This document shows positions 1 to 9,442 of a DNA stretch of 64,000 nt, piece after piece. Position 1 is the first letter of the stretch. Each line of letters opens with the position of its first letter. Below the pieces are notes generated by a model that ran no database searches, had not been told where the DNA came from, and saw only the letters and a list, made by a program, of their open reading frames with translations. The position numbers and the translations under genes are program-made. The stretch is from Peribacillus frigoritolerans (lineage in GTDB: Bacteria; Bacillota; Bacilli; Bacillales; DSM-1321): contig JAUPFL010000003.1 in the NCBI GenBank assembly GCA_030562215.1, positions 1 to 64,000 of the forward strand. The letters are read 5' to 3'.

Positions 1-164
1 ATTATAATCGATGCGCTCCTTTTCATTCGCGTCAACATAATCCCAAGTGGTACAGCGACTATTATTCCAATGAAAACAGCGATCATGGAAATATATAAGT
101 GCTCCCATGCTTTATATATCAATTCTTGCGAGTTCGTTTGTAAAAAATCGAGCATTGTTTCCAT
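1..164 (-). CDS. opuCB: OpuC-type osmoprotectant ABC transporter permease, N-terminal part
   Basis: The reading frame starts at ATG 164 behind a strong ribosome site (TTAGGAGG at 173-180) and runs off the window edge. The first 54 residues have an amphipathic start and then a membrane segment ending in PLGIMLTRMK, as in OpuCB/OpuBB inner-membrane permeases that pair with the ATPase upstream. The start lies 12 bases after the stop of the ATPase gene, so the two are one operon. Known role of the family: compatible-solute (choline, betaine, carnitine) uptake under osmotic stress. Only the N-terminus is visible, so OpuB versus OpuC cannot be separated. Confidence 0.8.
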   Translation of the reverse strand, partial: METMLDFLQTNSQELIYKAWEHLYISMIAVFIGIIVAVPLGIMLTRMKRSASII

Positions 165-176
165 CTCATATACCTC

Positions 177-1330
177 CTAAAACATTTCTACTATTTCTGC
201 CACTTGATTTTCTTCCTCTCCCCAAATGCTGTCATATACGATGTCGACCAATGTAGCCCTAGTGACAATTCCGACCAAATGTTTATTCTGGTCAACTACA
301 GGCACATATTTGAAACCTCGTTTTAAAATCTTTTGAACGGAATCGCGGATTAAAGTATCCTGTTTCACTGAATAGACATCAGTATTGATGACTTCGCTGA
401 TAAATTTAGCTTTTTTTCGGTATTCACTGATCGTTTCAACATCTACGAACCCTTTCAAAACATTTTGCTCATCGACCACAAGTAAAGAATCGACCCTTTT
501 CTCGCGCATTATCGCAATAGCATCGGTAAGGGATTTTTCCTCTGTAATGGATATTGGATTTCGACTCATGATTTGTTCAACCAACTCAACATTGGGTCTT
601 GTTTGAAGCAAACGATCTTTACCGATGAATTCTTCAACAAACTCATTGGCTGGGTTTCTGAGGATTTCATCCGGTGTTCCCACTTGGACGATTTCACCAG
701 CCTTTAAGATGACGATCTTGTCGGCTAGCTTAATGGCTTCATCCATATCATGCGTAACAAAAACGATTGTTTTATCAAGTGTGCGCTGCAGATTTTTAAA
801 TTCCTCCTGAAGGGCATCGCGGGTGATTGGATCTAGTGCGCCAAAAGGTTCATCCATTAAAATGAGTGGAGGATTGGAAGCGAGTGCTCTGAGAACGCCT
901 ATCCTTTGTTGCTGCCCGCCGCTTAATTCGTAGGGATACCTTTCCAGGTATTCGGGTCCCATATCGACAAGCTTAAGCAATTCCAGTGCGCGTTCCTTTT
1001 TCTTCTGTTCATTCCATTTAAGAAGTTTTGGAACGAGGGTGATATTTTCAAGAATAGTCATGTGAGGGAAAAGTCCGATTTGCTGGATAACGTACCCGAT
1101 CTGTCTTCTTAGCTCAACTGGGTCTTTATCCAAAATATTTTCTCCATTAATAAGTATCTTCCCTTCAGATGGTTCGATAAGACGGTTAATCATTTTCATT
1201 GTTGTTGTCTTTCCACATCCACTCGGACCAATGAAGCAAATGAACTCCCCTTTTTTAATATCCAATGATATATTTTTACAGCTTTCTTTCCTCCCTTATA
1301 GATTTTCGATACATTTTCGATTTTTAACAT
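177..1330 (-). CDS. opuCA: OpuC/OpuB-type osmoprotectant ABC transporter ATP-binding protein (frame break near the N-terminus)
   Basis: ABC ATPase with C-terminal tandem CBS domains, the arrangement of OpuCA. Visible motifs: Walker A GPSGCGKTT, Q-loop VIQQIGLF, signature LSGGQQQR, Walker B ILMDEPFGALD, switch H in VTHDMDEA, then two CBS repeats over about the last 130 residues, which sense ionic strength in this family. The natural start is ATG 1330 (MLKIENVSKIYKG) with GGAGGTGC just upstream. From there the frame breaks at an A5 run (1273-1277) where A6 would restore KAVKNISLDIKKG. If the break is real the protein would be truncated to a short peptide, but a one-base sequence error is more likely. 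It drives the permease gene that follows. Confidence 0.9.
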
Positions 1331-1477
1331 AAAAAGCACCTCCATCATTCGCATACAATTACAAATTTTACAAAAATATTAATTTTTCATTTGCACAGTC
1401 TCTTGTACCCATAAGGTAAACTGTATAAACATTTTTTTATAATAACTAGTTCATTGTATTTATTTTGAAAAAATGGT

Positions 1478-1509
1478 AAAAAAACTGCCCCGTTTTAACT
1501 GAGGCAGTT
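1478..1509 (-). terminator. Rho-independent terminator after the acyl-CoA dehydrogenase gene
   Basis: On the minus strand AACTGCC (1503-1509) pairs with GGCAGTT (1483-1489), followed by a T run. It lies about 25 bases after the stop of the acyl-CoA dehydrogenase gene. Confidence 0.75.
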
Positions 1510-1535
1510 GATAGCTATATAGTATTAAAGATGAA

Positions 1536-2710
1536 TTAAAACCCTATATTCTTAGCAATCAGGGTTTTTATGGTTTCATCTGTCCCTGTAAAGAATGTTG
1601 ACAAAGGAATGTCCCGATGACGCCGGGCAATTTTATCGTCACTCATACTACCGTAACCATCATGTAACTGCATGCACTTATCAGATATTCGCTTAGACAT
1701 CTCCGTTATCCATTGTTTAGCCATCGATACTTCAGTTATGATATTCTCCCCAGTCATATGTTTACAGATCAACCCATCAATAAACGTTCTTCCCAGATGA
1801 ATATCTGTCGCTATTTCAGCAATGGTAAACTGTGCATTCTTAAATTTACTTATTTTCTTATCAAACGCTTTTTGTCTTTTTATAAAATTCATCGTTAAGT
1901 GAAGCATGTCTTTCGCTGCCATTAAAGACCTGATTGCACACATTAGTCTTTCCTGCTGCATTTTTTGCATGATATATGAAAGGCCCTTCCTTCCTCCCCA
2001 AGGAGGTTGCCAACTGGAACTGAAGCATCATCGAAAAATAGTTCAGCTGTGCCTGAGCTTCCCTGTTCTGATTTACTAAGCTTTCTTCCCGGTGATAACC
2101 CTGGTGTATCTTTATCAATGAGCAGTAAACTGATTCCGTCCTTGGGAGGAACAGCATTAAGATCTGTTTTGCATGCTACTATCATGAAGTCAGCTTTAAA
2201 GCCATTTGAAACAAACGTTTTGGCTCCATTGACAATATAATACCCATTTTTCTTGATGGCTGTGGTTTGAATATCAGCCAATTCCGATCCCATTTCCGGC
2301 TCTGTCAATGCAAAGGCAGAAATCATTTCTCCAGTAATGAACTTTGGTAAATATTTTTGTTTTTGATCTATTGTTCCGAATGAGGCAATATAAGGGGCTA
2401 CAACGTCAGAATGAATTGATATTCCTCCTAAGGCTGATCCAACCATCTCCAATTCCTCTGCCAGCACAACTGAATATCCAAAATCTGCTCCTATACCACC
2501 GAATTCCACTTCAATCCATGGACATAAAAATCCATTTTCTCCTATCTTTTTCCAAAACGAGCAAGGTATTTCCCCCTCTTTTTCCCATTGATCATAAAAG
2601 GGGACAGCCTCCTTGGCGAGAAATTCACGAATTGATTGTTTAAATAATAAATGTTCTTCCGTTAGGAAGGAACGGGAATCATCTTTATTTATTGCCATCG
2701 TGCTAGCCAT
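1536..2710 (-). CDS. Acyl-CoA dehydrogenase (one frame break)
   Basis: About 392 residues once the break is bridged, the usual length of FAD-dependent acyl-CoA dehydrogenases, which carry out the first oxidation of fatty-acid or branched-chain acyl-CoA degradation in the cytoplasm. Family marks: FALTEPEMGSELADIQTTA (flavin/substrate site), the GNLLGEEGRG loop, and the C-terminal four-helix domain with LHDGYGSMSD. Start ATG 2710 has GGAGG nine bases upstream. The frame breaks at a G3 run (1984-1986); a fourth G joins EEGRG to LSYIMQKMQQERL. A perfect cre site lies 78 bases upstream, so catabolite repression by CcpA is likely, as for the B. subtilis mmg genes. Substrate length preference cannot be read from the sequence. 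Confidence 0.85.
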
Positions 2711-2787
2711 GGGTTAACCTCCATTCTCTAATGATTTTGTACTTATAATCACTGCCATGATCAAGTTAAATATGTTGAAGGTCATGA

Positions 2788-2801
2788 TGTAAACGATTAC
2801 A
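2788..2801. promoter_or_regulatory. cre site (CcpA operator)
   Basis: TGTAAACGATTACA fits the catabolite-responsive consensus TGWAANCGNTNWCA at every position. It sits upstream of the acyl-CoA dehydrogenase start at 2710, a typical place for CcpA repression of a fatty-acid degradation gene. Confidence 0.7.
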
Positions 2802-3006
2802 ATACCAAACAGATAAAATGTTCCACAATATTCATGTTCAACAAAAGTTTTGAATTCCCTTTTAAAAATCTATTTTTTACCATTTTAAAATATTTGTTTA
2901 TTACTTAACTGCCTTGCATTTGGTTTTATCATATATTCTGTCGAGGTTATTCTTGGAATATAAATATTTAATAATTAGACAAGATTGCTTTTCACACTCT
3001 AATCTG

Positions 3007-3035
3007 ATTGCTTTAACAGCCTCTGTTAAAGCAAT
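3007..3035. repeat. Perfect inverted repeat in the gene-poor stretch 2802-3383
   Basis: ATTGCTTTAACAG (3007-3019) and CTGTTAAAGCAAT (3023-3035) pair exactly around a three-base loop. No T run follows on either strand, so a terminator is not certain. The rest of 2802-3383 shows no gene I can support. Confidence 0.5.
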
Positions 3036-3383
3036 AAACCACCTAATGGCATATCCTTACGATTACTATTTTGGGCCATGCCCAATAACCCTCAAAAAAC
3101 CTTTTGGAAGGATTTTCTCTGATTCTGTTAATTAGGCAAAATCTAGTAACGTTTCTTTTCTCTTTAACCGTAATTCCTAATAATACAGACAATGATTCCA
3201 AGTTTTCTAAACCAATTATTGACTATTAAATCTTTCTTGGTTTATATTAAATCCTTCATAACTTCTTTTTTGATAAGAGCAGCTTTTGCAAACTGTTAAG
3301 GAATCCGTTTATTCAAATACTTTTTGGTTCTTGTAAAAGATTCTTGATTATGCCGAGGTATTCCAATCCATTCAAAACATCAT

Positions 3384-3775
3384 TCATGGCTGGAAATATA
3401 AGTTTCTATATTACCTTCCATAAGCGATAACATCTCTATTCCTTCCGGTAATTGACCAAATGCCTTTTCACAAAATACCGAAATCATATTATTAAATAAA
3501 AGATTCATTTCTTCGTATGTATCAACTCCTAAACCTTCTTAGTCGTCTGACTTATTGGGGAAGTTTATAATATCGACTTACAACTTGGCTAACCACAAAT
3601 TGAACCATCTTCCTCCAACCCGATTGAGTTGTGATTTTCCTTCTATATGAAAAAAGTAAAATTGATAAGGACACCTTATAAAATCTTGTAAATGGTAATT
3701 AGTTAAAGTAGCAATGGAAATCCGATGTTCCTTACCGATCATTCCCTTCATCTCTCTTTCCTCATAAAATTTCAA
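3384..3775 (-). pseudogene. PD-(D/E)XK nuclease-like gene relic
   Basis: The first 50 codons from ATG 3775 read well and contain RCPYQFYFFH, a motif seen in PD-(D/E)XK superfamily proteins. The frame then breaks near 3622. Moving one base restores WRKMVQFVVSQVVSRYYKLP, after which a TAA occurs, and a further in-frame stretch (GVDTYEEMNLLFNN...) ends at TGA 3384-3386. With several separate lesions this looks like a decayed gene and not one sequencing slip. The assignment rests on the short motif only. Confidence 0.4.
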
Positions 3776-3778
3776 ATT

Positions 3779-4240
3779 CTATATTGAAGTGACAAAACTA
3801 TTCTTTATAAATTCCCTTCCGAAATTTTGGCAGTTTTTGATATCCTCATCATCTGGGGTTAATTCTACTTTTAACCCTTCCAGGACAATAACAGCACCCT
3901 GTTCCCGTAATTTTTCGGTCAAAATATCTACGGCTGCACCATATTGTAGGTAAGATGAATCACAGGAACCAAACACCGCAGCTTTCTTTCCTGTTAGATC
4001 AATATGATCCATTTCCTCATAAAAGTCTAAAAAATCATCCGGTAATTCTCCGTCTCCCCACATATATGCTCCTAATATGATCCCATCGTAATCTCCAAGT
4101 ATGGAAGCTTCAGGACCATCCATTATATCTATCTTTTCGATACTCATATCACTGATTTCTGTGATTCCTTCTGCAATGGCATTCGCCATTTCTTCTGTAT
4201 TTCCACTCATACTGGCAAAAATTATAATGATTTTAGACAT
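3779..4240 (-). CDS. Flavodoxin
   Basis: A 153-residue short-chain flavodoxin, an FMN-binding electron carrier of the cytoplasm. The N-terminal phosphate loop reads SMSGNTEEMA, with flavin-ring contacts at GAYMWGDGELPDDF and FGSCDSSY. The chosen start is ATG 4240, which has AAGGGGAAC upstream, rather than a start seven codons earlier. It is the second gene of a pair with the IDEAL-domain gene and lies behind a Fur box. In B. subtilis the flavodoxins ykuN/ykuP are Fur-controlled and replace ferredoxin when iron is scarce; the same role is inferred here. Confidence 0.9.
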   Translation of the reverse strand: MSKIIIIFASMSGNTEEMANAIAEGITEISDMSIEKIDIMDGPEASILGDYDGIILGAYMWGDGELPDDFLDFYEEMDHIDLTGKKAAVFGSCDSSYLQYGAAVDILTEKLREQGAVIVLEGLKVELTPDDEDIKNCQNFGREFIKNSFVTSI

Positions 4241-4310
4241 GATAAGTTCCCCTTCCAACAACTCGAACGATTTATTGTTTTTATGTTATAAGTACATGAA
4301 ACTTGTTTTC

Positions 4311-4709
4311 TTAAAAAGCATGTACATCTGCAGAGTTCATTTTATTCTTTATTTTTTGTACGTTGCTCAGTTCATCGGCAAATGAAAGAAATGACTCCCT
4401 ATCATGTGCATCGAGTGCTTCGTTTACTTTAAAACTCAAATGGTTAATTTTTAGGTTCAAATCCAAAATGGAGCAAATGCTGCCCTTGGAATACAGTTCC
4501 TCGATATCCTCCACGTGCAAAAAAAACTGAAACTCGTTGTTGACAACTATTAAAAAGTGCCATCCTAGGCAATCAATGTACTTCCGTTCGTTTGTAATTG
4601 TCCAAACATCTCCTTGAAGAAACTCAATTATATGTTGGTGCCTTTGACCCGGACAGCAGCAGCTTACTTCATACTGAAAAGGTTCTAATATTGTAAAATT
4701 TTTATCCAT
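4311..4709 (-). CDS. IDEAL-domain protein, Fur-controlled
   Basis: A 132-residue protein starting at ATG 4709 with an excellent AAGGAGGAG site. The N-terminal half is unrecognised and has a CCCPGQRH cluster. The C-terminal part (about 92-118) reads LSFKVNEALDAHDRESFLSF, which fits the IDEAL domain, a short helical motif found in small Bacillus adaptor or regulatory proteins. It precedes the flavodoxin by 70 bases and is directly downstream of two Fur-box matches, so it is probably made under iron starvation. Its function is unknown; an accessory role for flavodoxin use is only a guess from position. Confidence 0.65.
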   Translation of the reverse strand: MDKNFTILEPFQYEVSCCCPGQRHQHIIEFLQGDVWTITNERKYIDCLGWHFLIVVNNEFQFFLHVEDIEELYSKGSICSILDLNLKINHLSFKVNEALDAHDRESFLSFADELSNVQKIKNKMNSADVHAF

Positions 4710-4899
4710 AGGTGCTCCTCCTTCACTCACATTCAGTTTTTTTGAATTCTTCTTCAATCTTGCTTCTTTGTCGGTCAGTCTGTTTTATGGCAGAGTTACC
4801 GTCTATTCTGTTGGGTTGACTCATTTTTTAATTTTTTCCTGGTCCCACCTTTTGAAATTCGGAAATCTTTTTATTAACATGAAGAGAACTAATCGAAAT

Positions 4900-4914
4900 T
4901 GATAATCATTTTCA
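4900..4914. promoter_or_regulatory. Second Fur-box-like site
   Basis: TGATAATCATTTTCA differs at one position from the 7-1-7 Fur consensus TGATAATNATTATCA. It lies 15 bases from a perfect site, between that site and the IDEAL-domain gene. Confidence 0.6.
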
Positions 4915-4928
4915 ATTAGTATTTTATG

Positions 4929-4943
4929 TGATAATGATTATCA
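4929..4943. promoter_or_regulatory. Fur box
   Basis: TGATAATGATTATCA is a perfect match to the Bacillus 7-1-7 Fur operator. It lies upstream of the minus-strand IDEAL-domain and flavodoxin genes, which are expected to be repressed by Fur with iron. Confidence 0.85.
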
Positions 4944-5024
4944 TTGTCAAACTGTTTTTGCCAAGTTTTCTTATTTTTGTTTTGTTGCTTTGAAAATAGA
5001 TGCCTAGCTACTGCTGCCTAGTAC

Positions 5025-5066
5025 AAAAAAATACTCTGGAGAATATCTCATCCCAGAGTATTTTTT
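5025..5066. terminator. Bidirectional terminator
   Basis: AATACTCTGG (5030-5039) pairs with CCAGAGTATT (5053-5062) and the stem is flanked by A and T runs on both sides. It ends the small gene at 5078-5293 on the minus strand. Confidence 0.7.
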
Positions 5067-5077
5067 ACGCTATACAA

Positions 5078-5293
5078 CTATTTTATCGTTTTTCCATTAA
5101 TGACAACACACTTCCCATTTGTTTGTTTCTTTATCATCCTTCCATCCTTGATGTATACAGTGTAAGTATTATTGACTTTAGCATCTAATTTTGCTAGGTC
5201 TCCCGTTATTGCTATGATATTTTTGGCAGCTTCCCTCTTCAGATTATCCATAACTTTCTTTTTCCATTGTTCCCGTTTTTTTTCATCAACCAT
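5078..5293 (-). CDS. Small lysine-rich protein of unknown function
   Basis: A 71-residue reading frame followed 12 bases later by a clear terminator, which supports it as a real gene. It starts at ATG 5293 behind a GGATGGG stretch, a moderate ribosome site. The first 30 residues are charged and probably helical (KKREQWKKKVMDNLKREAAK). The rest looks like a small beta-rich unit (YTVYIKDGRMIKKQTNGK). There is no signal peptide or membrane segment. I do not recognise the family. Confidence 0.5.
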   Translation of the reverse strand: MVDEKKREQWKKKVMDNLKREAAKNIIAITGDLAKLDAKVNNTYTVYIKDGRMIKKQTNGKCVVINGKTIK

Positions 5294-5589
5294 CAGGATC
5301 CCATCCTTCTTGTTTGATTTATGTCTTCTCCCTGATATAGAGTATTAAATTTTTATTAACTTGTTACCCTTATGCTTTTCCTTATTAATCCGTTTAAAAT
5401 TCTTTTTTGTTTTCTAACATAACAGGTTACGGTAAAATTAGTGAATGATTCAGGTACAAGCTTTTTTAGCAGGAAATAATCAACGATAACTATGCAAGGG
5501 TTTTCCTCATAAAAATGTTTTATGGTATGATAGTTTGATTGTTTTTCCACCCTGTGACACTTTTACATTCATCTTGGAAAGAGGTATTT

Positions 5590-6780
5590 ATGCACACCAC
5601 AGAATTAACCAAGCGGCATTGGCTGCTCATCTTAACACTTACTTTATTAACATTTGTTCTCGGGACAAGCGAATTTGTTATCGTCGGGATCTTAACCGAC
5701 ATTTCCTCGAGTCTCCATATAACAAATGCAAAAGCAGGCACACTCGTTTCTGCGTTTGCCATTACGTTTGCCATTGCCACACCGCTTGTGATGTCGGCAA
5801 CAAGCCATTTTCCAAAACGGAAATGGATGTTGTTTTTGATAGGTTCGTTCATCATCCTGAATGCTTTGTGCGTGATTTCGACGACCTACATCATGCTCCT
5901 TGCACTTCGGATGATGACTGCGATTGCAACAGGAGTTTTAATTTCTCTTGCCATGATTGTTGCCAGTGAAAACATGCCCATCGCAAAACGTGGACTTGCT
6001 ATATCATTCGTTTTCGGTGGTTTTACTCTTGCAAACGTGATCGGAGTACCAATTGGCACTGTCATCGCTGAAAGGTATGACTGGAATGCAACCTTCCTGT
6101 TAACGACTTTTCTCGGTGGAATTGCTTTTTTGGCATCTTTCTTCATTTTGCCTACTATGCACAGTCCATTTCGCAGTTCAATGCGTGATCAATTTTCTTT
6201 GTTAACACACCCACGAATCTTAATGGCTTTTTTCATCCCATCGCTTGGATTTGGAGCGACGTATGCCGTTTATACGTATCTTGTTCCGATCCTGAAAGGA
6301 ATGGAAGCACCAAGTGGTTCAATCAGTTGGATCTTGTTTGGCTACGGATTTATTTCCATTTTCAGCAACATACTCGCTGGTAAAATTGCCAGCTACAATG
6401 CCATCGGGCGCCTTAGGTTTGTCTTCCTCGTCCAAGCAGTTGTTCTGATCAGTTTATATTGGTCGACAGATAATTTTATCTTTGGCTTGGTTAACATTAG
6501 CTTGATGTCATTAATGGCCATCCTTTTAACAACATCTACCCAGCTTTATTTGATAGACCTGGCCGGTATTTATCAACCTAAAGCTACAGGACTGGCTGCT
6601 TCACTGATGCCAGTGGCAAGCAATGTCGGTATCGCCTTTGGTTCCGCATTAGGCGGAATTGTATACCATCAGGGAAATTTGATGAGTGTAACATTGGTAG
6701 GCGGGCTGATTGCTATCTTGGCAAGTCTTCTAACTTTCCTAAGTCATCGCTTAGACCAGAAACAAAAGAAGCCAGCATAA
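5590..6780 (+). CDS. MFS efflux transporter of the DHA1 type
   Basis: A 396-residue integral membrane protein with about twelve hydrophobic segments. The start is a characteristic FVLGTSEFVIVGILTDIS in the first helix, and FPKRKWMLF follows helix 2 as a divergent motif A. This is the pattern of the AraJ/PbuE (YdhL) group of drug or purine exporters. The start is placed at ATG 5590 behind GGAAAGAGG, not at the upstream ATG 5539. No purine riboswitch, present before B. subtilis pbuE, is visible upstream, so the substrate stays open. It stands alone between opposite-strand neighbours. Confidence 0.85.
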   Translation: MHTTELTKRHWLLILTLTLLTFVLGTSEFVIVGILTDISSSLHITNAKAGTLVSAFAITFAIATPLVMSATSHFPKRKWMLFLIGSFIILNALCVISTTYIMLLALRMMTAIATGVLISLAMIVASENMPIAKRGLAISFVFGGFTLANVIGVPIGTVIAERYDWNATFLLTTFLGGIAFLASFFILPTMHSPFRSSMRDQFSLLTHPRILMAFFIPSLGFGATYAVYTYLVPILKGMEAPSGSISWILFGYGFISIFSNILAGKIASYNAIGRLRFVFLVQAVVLISLYWSTDNFIFGLVNISLMSLMAILLTTSTQLYLIDLAGIYQPKATGLAASLMPVASNVGIAFGSALGGIVYHQGNLMSVTLVGGLIAILASLLTFLSHRLDQKQKKPA

Positions 6781-7022
6781 GAGAAAAGTACGAACCTCAA
6801 TGAAAGATCCTTTCTTGCTGCATGGCTTACCATGGGTTGAACAAGATCCTAATAAACAGTAATATAGCCTAGGTAAAATTAGGGGATGAACGACGCAGAT
6901 CAAGTCTAAATTCAATATTGTATCCAATTCGAATGACATTCGGGATTAAGATACAAAAACAAACATTATGTAAAGATTTGAATAAACTGGGGTATTTCTT
7001 AAATCCCAAGGAGAAGATCAGT

Positions 7023-8192
7023 ATGTCCGTTCTGCTAAACAATAGTATAGCAAAAGGAAAAACACGTGCCGTTTCATTAGATCTAGCAAGAGGTGCTATG
7101 TTGCTGCTCATTGCCCTCGCACATGCGCCGCTATATTTGTACAACTCTGAACCTGGGATCATGCAAAGGGCGGAAAGTATAAACTTTTTTGATCAAGTCG
7201 TGAATCTTTTTGGCATGTTCTTTATTGATAACCGGGCCAGAGCGATGTTTGCCGTAATATTTGGGTATGGCTTAGTACTCTCATTCGAAAGTCAAATCTC
7301 TAAAGGTAAAAGAAAAAAAGATGCCTTAAAAACGATACGGCGACGTTCCTGGTATTTGATTTTATTTGGGATCATTTTAGCGGTTTTCATAGGCGGTCAA
7401 GATATATTAATGGCGTACGGTTTAGCAGGGATACTCTTTAGCTGGCTATTAACACGTGAAATCAAAGCACTAATGCGAACGTTAACTATTATTACTTTAT
7501 TATATTGTCTTTTTACCCCTATAATATGGGGCTTCAACATGCAAGAAATCGGAAGTTATGGTTTTGCTCCAGAGGTTTCAGCCACAGACACATACTTAAG
7601 CATAACAATGAAATCCCTGATTTCTTTCCCTATCATTCCTATCATGATTCATTTAATGTTCCCCATTCTTCCTTCCGTTTTGGCTGGAATGTGGATTGCT
7701 AGATATCAGTTATTAACAAAGCCTGAACAGCATTTAAGAACACTTTATTTCATAACTATTATTGGGTTGACTGTCTCATTCCTAGGAGCGTTGCCTTTAT
7801 CCTTTATAGGGAGCGTGTGGCACCCTAGGTTCTTTATAGCAGGTTTAATATCCGGACTGCACATGTTAACAGGAATCGCCGGAGGACTAGCCTATGCCGC
7901 CATTTTTGGATGGATTGGGGCAAGGTTAAAAAATCCTGGGTTCATTAGCCATTCTTTAATGGCTTTAGGGAAACGTTCATTAACTTTTTATGTTTGGAAT
8001 GAGACAATGCTTGTTCTATTTCTATCACCAGTAGCACTTGATTTAGGAGGGCGTGTGAGTAATGGTATAGCTGCTATGTTAGCAGTAGGAATTTGGGCCC
8101 TTTCTGTCGTTTTGGCGACTTTATTAGAAAAAAATAATCTGTATGGTCCATTGGAAATTTTATTAAGGCGATTAGTATATAAACATCAATAA
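7023..8192 (+). CDS. DUF418-family membrane protein
   Basis: A 389-residue protein with about eight to ten hydrophobic segments. The N-terminal SLDLARGAMLLLIALAHAP and the C-terminal stretch LMALGKRSLTFYVWNETM fit the DUF418 family of Bacillus membrane proteins (YeiB-like). Start ATG 7023 has AAGGAGAAG nine bases upstream; longer starts in the same frame lack a ribosome site. A strong terminator follows directly. The biochemical role of this family is not established. Confidence 0.8.
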   Translation: MSVLLNNSIAKGKTRAVSLDLARGAMLLLIALAHAPLYLYNSEPGIMQRAESINFFDQVVNLFGMFFIDNRARAMFAVIFGYGLVLSFESQISKGKRKKDALKTIRRRSWYLILFGIILAVFIGGQDILMAYGLAGILFSWLLTREIKALMRTLTIITLLYCLFTPIIWGFNMQEIGSYGFAPEVSATDTYLSITMKSLISFPIIPIMIHLMFPILPSVLAGMWIARYQLLTKPEQHLRTLYFITIIGLTVSFLGALPLSFIGSVWHPRFFIAGLISGLHMLTGIAGGLAYAAIFGWIGARLKNPGFISHSLMALGKRSLTFYVWNETMLVLFLSPVALDLGGRVSNGIAAMLAVGIWALSVVLATLLEKNNLYGPLEILLRRLVYKHQ

Positions 8193-8194
8193 TC

Positions 8195-8232
8195 AAAAAG
8201 AAAACCGAACATTTAAGTACGGTTTTCTTTTA
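8195..8232 (+). terminator. Terminator after the DUF418 gene
   Basis: AAAAGAAAACCG pairs with CGGTTTTCTTTT around a 12-base loop, starting three bases after the stop codon. Confidence 0.85.
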
Positions 8233-8741
8233 TTATTCATCTACTTCATTATATTAAACTATTAAAAATGTAATACCACATTTAGAACAATTTTTCATAC
8301 ATAGCAATAGATCATTTGGAGAAATTTCTTTACCGCTCCGATTTAAATTTAATACTCATCCTGTCAAATTTTCTTTTGAATTCTGAATGACGATATGCAT
8401 TTAGCTTGGCATGATTTAAAAACCTCATTACTTATGGTGCGGTTCCACTACTACAAGGGCATAGGTGTAGCATTTGTTAATAACGGAGAAATACCAAAAG
8501 TTAATATAACAAATATCCCCAAACAAATTGTTTCATATAAACAGCACTTACAATTATTTTGGTTATTTTATCCTCATTATGATCTAAATATAGATATTCC
8601 TTCTTCAAGAAACCTGCCTCTCTTGTTGTATAAGAAAAGAAACTGCTGAACAGCTCCCGGTAATGAAGTAAAACACCTTTTGAGTTTAAATAAAATTATT
8701 CACAATTTTACTAGTATCATTAACATAATAAATACCCATTT
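8233..8741. other. Stretch without a recognised gene
   Basis: The only sizeable frame (8395-8649, plus strand) has no ribosome site, no recognisable domain and skewed composition. Translating the other strand gives only short unrelated pieces. I see no gene or RNA here. Confidence 0.4.
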
Positions 8742-8770
8742 TTAAAAATCCACCTCTAAGAACGAGAGGT
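8742..8770 (-). terminator. Probable terminator after the DUF192 gene
   Basis: ACCTCT (8752-8757) and AGAGGT (8765-8770) form a short stem, followed on the minus strand by GGATTTTT. It lies 15 bases after the stop of the DUF192 gene. Confidence 0.45.
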
Positions 8771-8784
8771 AAGGTGATATAAAT

Positions 8785-9171
8785 TCAATTAAACTTTACA
8801 TAGTCCCCTTCTTTTATTTGATTCTTTTCAAACCATCCAAGATTCATTTCAATCGCATAATAATAATAAAGTCCCGGATCATACGTAGGGCAATATTCCT
8901 CTATACAAGGCTCCATATCAAGTATTTTTAGAATTTTCCCATATGAATCAAGAAAAGCAATAGATAAAGGAATAAATGTGTTTTTCATCCAAAAGCCACC
9001 ATATATTTCTTCTGAAAACACAAATAACATCCCCTCATTTTCCGGTAATTTGCTAACAAACATCAAGCCCTTTTCTCTTTTTTTTTGAGTATCTGCAACT
9101 TGAACATTTAATCTAGTTACCTTGTTTCCACTGAGTATTTTTATCATTTTTGTTTTAATTCTATTTTTCAT
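8785..9171 (-). CDS. DUF192 family protein
   Basis: A 128-residue protein with the full run of family marks: KKREKGLMFVSKLPENEGML, the core FWMKNTFIPLSIAFLD, an IKEGDYVKF end, and a conserved Cys-Tyr-Pro segment. The compact beta-rich fold is known from structures but the function is unknown. ATG 9171 is chosen because AAGGTGAG lies at the right distance; a GTG two codons earlier (9177) is the alternative. There is no signal peptide or lipobox, although some family members are exported. It has a single-gene context with its own terminator. Confidence 0.8.
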   Translation of the reverse strand: MKNRIKTKMIKILSGNKVTRLNVQVADTQKKREKGLMFVSKLPENEGMLFVFSEEIYGGFWMKNTFIPLSIAFLDSYGKILKILDMEPCIEEYCPTYDPGLYYYYAIEMNLGWFEKNQIKEGDYVKFN

Positions 9172-9442
9172 GTTCACTCACCTTCGCAGGGAATAGACGT
9201 TTTTCGAAAAAAGAAAGTTTCTATCTTATTAACTCCTTTTTAAAAGTCATCAACTTTCCTGCTCTGCTTATAAATAATAAAAAGAAAGTTGGAGATAAAA
9301 CGAGTACAGATGAAATAATAACTAAACAAGCTGCATTTCGCTTCTAATACTTTATTCTATGGCTTTTAAATTTAATACTCTGTTTTCGATAATCACAGCA
9401 ACTGTATATAAAAGCACAGCTGTTTTTTTGAGCCTTTCATGA

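Noticed and set aside
2914..3135. A 73-codon plus-strand frame
   Set aside because: It crosses a perfect inverted repeat, lacks a ribosome site and has no recognisable protein character.
5450..5590. Purine riboswitch before the MFS exporter, as at B. subtilis pbuE
   Set aside because: The conserved paired core sequences of the aptamer are not found.
8395..8649. An 84-codon plus-strand frame
   Set aside because: No ribosome site, no family and no supporting neighbours.
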